Origin: an uncultured Campylobacter sp.
GTDB lineage: Bacteria; Campylobacterota; Campylobacteria; Campylobacterales; Campylobacteraceae
Reading direction: 5' to 3'
Length of the DNA: 45,751 bases
NCBI RefSeq assembly: GCF_938045225.1
Contig: NZ_CALINL010000174.1
Span: 1 to 45,751 of the forward strand
The notes beneath the pieces were generated by a model. It made no database searches. It saw only the letters and a list, made by a program, of their open reading frames with translations, and was not told the origin of the DNA. Positions 42,148 to 45,751 of this stretch are shown in pieces (position 1 is the first letter of the stretch; every line of letters starts with the position of its first letter). The translations under genes and the position numbers were made by a program.

Positions 42148-43290
42148 ATGAAAATACTAATAGCAATCGACTCATTTAAAGGCTCTCTGAGCTCTCTCGA
42201 GGCCGGCAACGCCGTAAAAGAGGGCATCGAAGCCCTAGCCGGTGAGACCGATGAGGTGACGGTTAAGCCCATCGCGGACGGCGGCGAGGGTAGCGTGGTG
42301 GCGCTAGCAGACGCGCTAGATGGCGAGTTTATCGACGTCATCGTGCAAAATCCTCTCGGCGAAAAGATCCCCGCCAGATACGCGCTAGCAGGCGAGCTGG
42401 GCATCCTCGAGATGGCGTCTTCTAGCGGGCTCATGCTGGTGGAAAAAGAGCGCCGAAACCCGATGAAGACGAGCACTTACGGCTTTGGGCAGATGATTTT
42501 GCATGCTATTAGCAAGGGTGCGCGTAAATTTATCGTCGGTATCGGCGGTAGCGCGACGAACGACGCGGGCACGGGTATGCTAAGCGCGCTGGGATACGAG
42601 TTTTTTGACGAAAACGGCGAGCTGCTCGAGGGCAAAGGCGAAAACCTCATAAAAATCACCAAAATCTCAAACAAAAACGTGGCGCCCGAGCTGCAAGAGT
42701 GCGAATTCCTCGTAGCTTGCGACGTGGATAATCCGCTCTTTGGCAAAAACGGCGCGGCCTACGTCTACGGCCCGCAAAAGGGTGCGGACGAGCAGATGGT
42801 AAAGGATCTAGACGCTGGGCTTATAAGCTTTGCGAGCGCCACGAGCGAGCACTTTTCGAGCGAATTTTGGAACTTTAAGGGCGCGGGCGCGGCAGGCGGG
42901 CTAGGATACGGGTTTGTTAGCTACCTAAACGCCAAACTAAAGCCCGGCATCGACATCATCATGGAGGAAATCCGCCTCGAAGAGGACGTGAAAAACGCCG
43001 ATCTGATCATAACCGGCGAGGGGCGACTGGACTTTCAAAGCTCGATGGGTAAGACACCGACCGGAGTGGCAAAAATCGCCAAAAAATACGGCAAACCCGT
43101 CATCGCGCTAGCCGGTAGCGTGTCGCCGTGCGTGGGCGGCTGTAACGAGAACGGCATCGATGCGTTTTTTAGCGTATTAAACGAGCCCGTGAGCCTAGAA
43201 GAGGCGATGGATAAGCAAACCGCGATGCGCAACCTCAAAATGACGGCAGAGCAGGCATTGAGGCTATATTTGCTAGGGCGCAAGGGGTAA
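42148..43290 (+). CDS. glxK: glycerate kinase (GlxK/GarK family)
   Basis: I start at ATG 42148, with AAAAAGGAAAACAG just before it, because MKILIAIDSFKGSLSSLEAG is the usual family start; the frame is open for another 31 codons upstream (from 42055) but that part has no family match. The 380-residue kinase phosphorylates glycerate to 2-phosphoglycerate. ADGGEGSVVAL, FIVGIGGSATNDAGTGMLSALG and GEGRLDFQSSMGKTPTGVAKIAKK are the hallmark segments. It follows the GntP permease. Confidence 0.94.
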   Translation: MKILIAIDSFKGSLSSLEAGNAVKEGIEALAGETDEVTVKPIADGGEGSVVALADALDGEFIDVIVQNPLGEKIPARYALAGELGILEMASSSGLMLVEKERRNPMKTSTYGFGQMILHAISKGARKFIVGIGGSATNDAGTGMLSALGYEFFDENGELLEGKGENLIKITKISNKNVAPELQECEFLVACDVDNPLFGKNGAAYVYGPQKGADEQMVKDLDAGLISFASATSEHFSSEFWNFKGAGAAGGLGYGFVSYLNAKLKPGIDIIMEEIRLEEDVKNADLIITGEGRLDFQSSMGKTPTGVAKIAKKYGKPVIALAGSVSPCVGGCNENGIDAFFSVLNEPVSLEEAMDKQTAMRNLKMTAEQALRLYLLGRKG

Positions 43291-43507
43291 ATTTACTCTT
43301 TGTTGCGGTGATTTGGTTGGCGAGTTTATCGGTTTGCCGGCTTGAGCGGGTGCTTTGTATTTTGCCGCAAATTTGCCTTTCAGTGCGGCAGTTTGGCGGA
43401 TTTTTCGAATTTTGACATCATGCTTTGACGCGTCTTTTAGTTTTGGTTTTTGCCGTTCAGGTTTTTATGCCACGCGGTTTATCAAATTTACGAAAACTTA
43501 AAATTTA

Positions 43508-43549
43508 AAAATAAGCCTAAAGCCCGAAAAAAGGCTTTAGGCTTATTTT
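43508..43549 (-). terminator. strong rho-independent terminator of the YceI gene
   Basis: AAAATAAGCCTAAAGCC and GGCTTTAGGCTTATTTT form a perfect 17-bp stem around an 8-base loop, five bases beyond the YceI stop. On the minus strand the stem ends in a TTTTT tract. It also lies downstream of the convergent glycerate kinase gene and may terminate both. Confidence 0.92.
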
Positions 43550-43553
43550 GGGT

Positions 43554-44123
43554 TTATTTTTCTTTGGCTTCGACTTCGATCTCTAGCTCGACTTTGTCAG
43601 ATAGCGTGATCTCCGGGGTATCTAACCCGATCTCAAAGAGCTTGCGTTTGGTTTCGCCCTCTAGGCTAAAGCCGATTTTTTCCTTACCGTTTTTATCTGC
43701 AGTAAAGCCGCCAAGCTCGAATTTTAGCACCACGGGCTTAGTTACGCCGTGCATCGTGAGCGTGCCCACGACCTTGCCTTCCGTGTCGCTTTCTTTCTCA
43801 AATTTGACCATTTTGTAGGTGATTTTGTCGAATTTTGCCGCGTTGAAAAAATCCGCGCTTCGCAGGTGTTCGTCGCGCTTCTCGTTTTGCGTATTTACCG
43901 AGGCGGTCTCGATGGTGGCCTCGAGCGTTTTTAGCTCCTTGGCGTTTTTGTCGTAGTCGATCACGGCGTCAAATTTGCCGAAATTTCCGTTCACTTTCGA
44001 GATGCTTAGGTGCTTGACCTTAAAGCCGACGCTGCTGTGCGCCGGGTCGATCTCGTAAACTGCGGCGTTTGCGAAGCTCGCTGCTAGCGCTGCGACTAGC
44101 GAAAATTTGATTAGTTTTTTCAT
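43554..44123 (-). CDS. YceI family periplasmic protein
   Basis: The 189-residue product has a 20-residue signal peptide (MKKLIKFSLVAALAASFANA) and a mature YceI lipocalin-like domain: YEIDPAHSSVGFKVKHLSIS, RDEHLRSADFFNAAKFDKITYK, and VVGTLTMHGVTKPVVLKF. YceI proteins bind long isoprenoid-type or amphiphilic molecules; physiological role in Campylobacter is not settled. AAGGAG precedes ATG. It is monocistronic, with its own strong terminator. Confidence 0.94.
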   Translation of the reverse strand: MKKLIKFSLVAALAASFANAAVYEIDPAHSSVGFKVKHLSISKVNGNFGKFDAVIDYDKNAKELKTLEATIETASVNTQNEKRDEHLRSADFFNAAKFDKITYKMVKFEKESDTEGKVVGTLTMHGVTKPVVLKFELGGFTADKNGKEKIGFSLEGETKRKLFEIGLDTPEITLSDKVELEIEVEAKEK

Positions 44124-44258
44124 TTTTACTCCTTACGATTTTGGTTTGAAAGTGTATTTTAAAAAAGTAAATATATAACTTTTTCGCAATATTTTGAGAA
44201 AAATTTGAGTTACTTGGCTTGCCGCTTTAAGATCGTACGATAAAAAATCAGGTTAAAT

Positions 44259-45161
44259 TTAGCCCAAAATCTCCCCGACGAAAAACAGCGCAGACATCGC
44301 AAACGTGCAGAGCGCGACTACCTTTAGCTGTCCGTCGAAGTCGCGACATTCCCGAACTTTCGAAACGAAAAAGAGATGCCAAATAAGCGGCACAAAGCTA
44401 GTTATGTAGAGTAGTTTTACGCCTGAGTCTCCGCGCAAAAGCGAGTAGCAAAGCATTAATCCCGCTCCGCCCGCTATCAGCGTGTAGTGGTAGCGCTTGG
44501 CCGCGCGCAGCCCGATACGAACGGGGATCGTGCGCTTGCCCTTGAGTGCATCGTTTTGGATATCTCGCATGTTATTTAGATTTAGCACGGCGGCGCTTAG
44601 CATCCCGCACGCGCACGCAGGCAGCAGTAGCGCCGCATCGAGCGAACGCGCGTATAAAAAGTACGAACCCAGCACGCTCAAAAGTCCAAAAAACAAAAAC
44701 ACGAAAACGTCGCCAAGCCCCAGGTATCCGTATGCGCCGGCGCCCACGGTGTAGCGGATCGCAGCGTATATCGACGCACCGCCTAGCGCTAAAAACAGTA
44801 GTACGAGATAAAACCGCTCGCCAAACGCCAAAACGCTTAGCGCGAGGCTCGAAAGTGCCGAAAGCAGCGCCGTAACGACTATGACGCGTTTCATCTCGGC
44901 GGCGCTCATCTGTCCCGTTTGGATCGCGCGACGCGGCCCCAGCCTGCCATCGTCGTCGGTGCCTTTTACCGCGTCGCCGTAGTCGTTAGCGTAGTCGCTT
45001 AGTACCTGAAACAGAAGCGTCGTAAGCAGCGCCAGCGCGAAAATATCCGCTCTAAACGCGCCCGCGCCGTATGCCGCGCCGCTACCGAGCAGTACGCCCG
45101 AGACGCTAAGCGGCAGCGATCTAAGGCGAGCTGATGCGTAAAGAGCCTTTGCGGTTATCAT
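44259..45161 (-). CDS. menA: 1,4-dihydroxy-2-naphthoate prenyltransferase (MenA-type)
   Basis: I place the start at 45161 (MITAKALYASARLRSLP), with AAAAGGCAAAAA upstream; an in-frame ATG at 45233 would add 24 residues with no family match. The 300-residue membrane enzyme has MenA motifs SDYANDYGDAVKGTD (about 55-69) with GRLGPRRAIQTG, and NLNNMRDIQNDALKGKRTIPVRIG in the second half. MenA attaches the polyprenyl tail to DHNA in menaquinone synthesis. A second UbiA-superfamily enzyme, MqnP, is encoded at 25786-26652. Confidence 0.88.
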   Translation of the reverse strand: MITAKALYASARLRSLPLSVSGVLLGSGAAYGAGAFRADIFALALLTTLLFQVLSDYANDYGDAVKGTDDDGRLGPRRAIQTGQMSAAEMKRVIVVTALLSALSSLALSVLAFGERFYLVLLFLALGGASIYAAIRYTVGAGAYGYLGLGDVFVFLFFGLLSVLGSYFLYARSLDAALLLPACACGMLSAAVLNLNNMRDIQNDALKGKRTIPVRIGLRAAKRYHYTLIAGGAGLMLCYSLLRGDSGVKLLYITSFVPLIWHLFFVSKVRECRDFDGQLKVVALCTFAMSALFFVGEILG

Positions 45162-45367
45162 TTTTTGCCTTTTGTTGATTTTTAGAGCCGAATTTACGAC
45201 AAATTTGAGCTCAAATTTAGCACCCGAATGCAAAAAATAATATAAATTTGAGCTGGTTTATGGGTAAAATTTGTAAATTAGGAGTTAAAATTTGCAGCGG
45301 TTATAGCCGTATTTAGAGTTTTAAGGTTAGTTAAATTTGCCGCCAAAGCCGTCTATGCTTAAATTTA

Positions 45368-45751
45368 TCAAATTTCCGCCATTTCTCGCCAAAACTCAAG
45401 CGCTTTATCATCGCCAGCTTGGACGAATTTGACGATTTCTTCCGCGCTCGGTACGCCCTTTTTGCTTAGTCGCGCGATACCGATACTGGCAAGCGCTCTA
45501 AAAAATCTCTCAAAATCGCTCGCAACGCGCCTACCGCAAAGCTCTTCGTCTCCGAGCAGCCACGCATAAATCGCGCCGTCCGCGCAATCAAGCAAAAAAA
45601 TCCACGGATCGCCCACGGCAAAAACTATCAAATTTGCTGGGCGAGCTTCACCCTGCCACCATTTGCCACCAAACTCATCTACGCTGTTTAGGCGCACTAA
45701 CTCGCTCGCGTAGTCGCCTCTAGAGCCAAAACTGATATTGCAAATTTCAAA
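45368..45751 (-). CDS. SMI1/KNR4 (SUKH) domain protein, C-terminal part
   Basis: The frame is open to the window edge (a GTG at 45697 is an internal codon, not a necessary start) and encodes 127 visible residues ending EFWREMAEI. SFGSRGDYASELVRLNSVD, IVFAVGDPWIFLLDCADGAIYAWL and FERFFRAL resemble the core strands and C-terminal helices of SMI1/KNR4 (SUKH) proteins. The N-terminal part is beyond the window. Many SUKH proteins are immunity proteins of contact-dependent or secreted toxins; whether a toxin lies outside cannot be seen. Confidence 0.6.
   Translation of the reverse strand, partial: FEICNISFGSRGDYASELVRLNSVDEFGGKWWQGEARPANLIVFAVGDPWIFLLDCADGAIYAWLLGDEELCGRRVASDFERFFRALASIGIARLSKKGVPSAEEIVKFVQAGDDKALEFWREMAEI

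Noticed and set aside
1..45751. CRISPR arrays, insertion sequences, prophage genes
   Set aside because: No regularly spaced repeats, transposase, integrase or phage structural motifs were seen on either strand.

Overview
The window reads as chromosome of a high-GC Campylobacter, most likely one of the oral, anaerobe-type species (C. showae/C. rectus group). The reasons are the housekeeping gene order, the many AAATTT-rich spacers, TTG/GTG starts next to AAGGA-type ribosome binding sites, futalosine-type menaquinone prenylation (MqnP) and two TonB-dependent receptors. From memory, the run trxA-trxB-hom-aminotransferase-rlmB-rsmI-rpmE-rsmE-queD-queE-moaA-ubiA/mqnP-miaA and the run fabZ-lpxA-clpX-mreB-mreC-carB both match the order in C. 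jejuni. The species call is inference.

Left part (1-8 kb). The window opens with an AT-rich RecQ-like helicase fragment running into a small secreted-protein gene on the other strand, which looks like a recombination scar. Two TonB-dependent outer-membrane receptors follow (317-2407 and 2720-4819, minus strand). Each has a palindromic operator-like site upstream, and the second ends in a very strong terminator. Then come a CAU-anticodon tRNA, purF and dapB. From 8.1 kb a secreted M16 zinc protease runs on the plus strand, convergent with a membrane-anchored ankyrin-repeat protein.

Middle (12.5-26.7 kb). This is a long minus-strand array of small operons: trxA with a membrane-anchored cysteine-less thioredoxin-like protein and trxB; a YraN protein, homoserine dehydrogenase and an aminotransferase; a RodZ-like membrane protein; rRNA methyltransferases RlmB, RsmI and RsmE with ribosomal protein L31; queuosine enzymes QueD and QueE; MoaA; and the prenyltransferase MqnP. 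Many neighbours overlap by 1-8 bases, so translational coupling is likely.

Right part (26.7-45.7 kb). Plus-strand miaA and queH (with a structured 71-nt element just ahead of queH) precede the compact cell-envelope operon fabZ-lpxA-clpX-mreB-mreC-carB. Immediately after carB lies a two-gene AT-rich island, a stand-alone AAA/ABC-type ATPase plus a small protein with a PD-(D/E)xK-like signature. It is the best candidate here for an undescribed, probably anti-phage, system. An EamA exporter, a short YrdC-domain protein, a truncated second copy of the ankyrin gene's 5' end, a GntP-glycerate kinase pair, a YceI protein, a MenA-type prenyltransferase and the end of a SMI1/KNR4 (SUKH) protein complete the window.

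Functional links: three queuosine enzymes (QueD, QueE, QueH) and MiaA all serve tRNA anticodon-loop modification. MreB, MreC and the RodZ-like protein belong to cell-shape machinery, and two UbiA-superfamily prenyltransferases bear on quinone synthesis.
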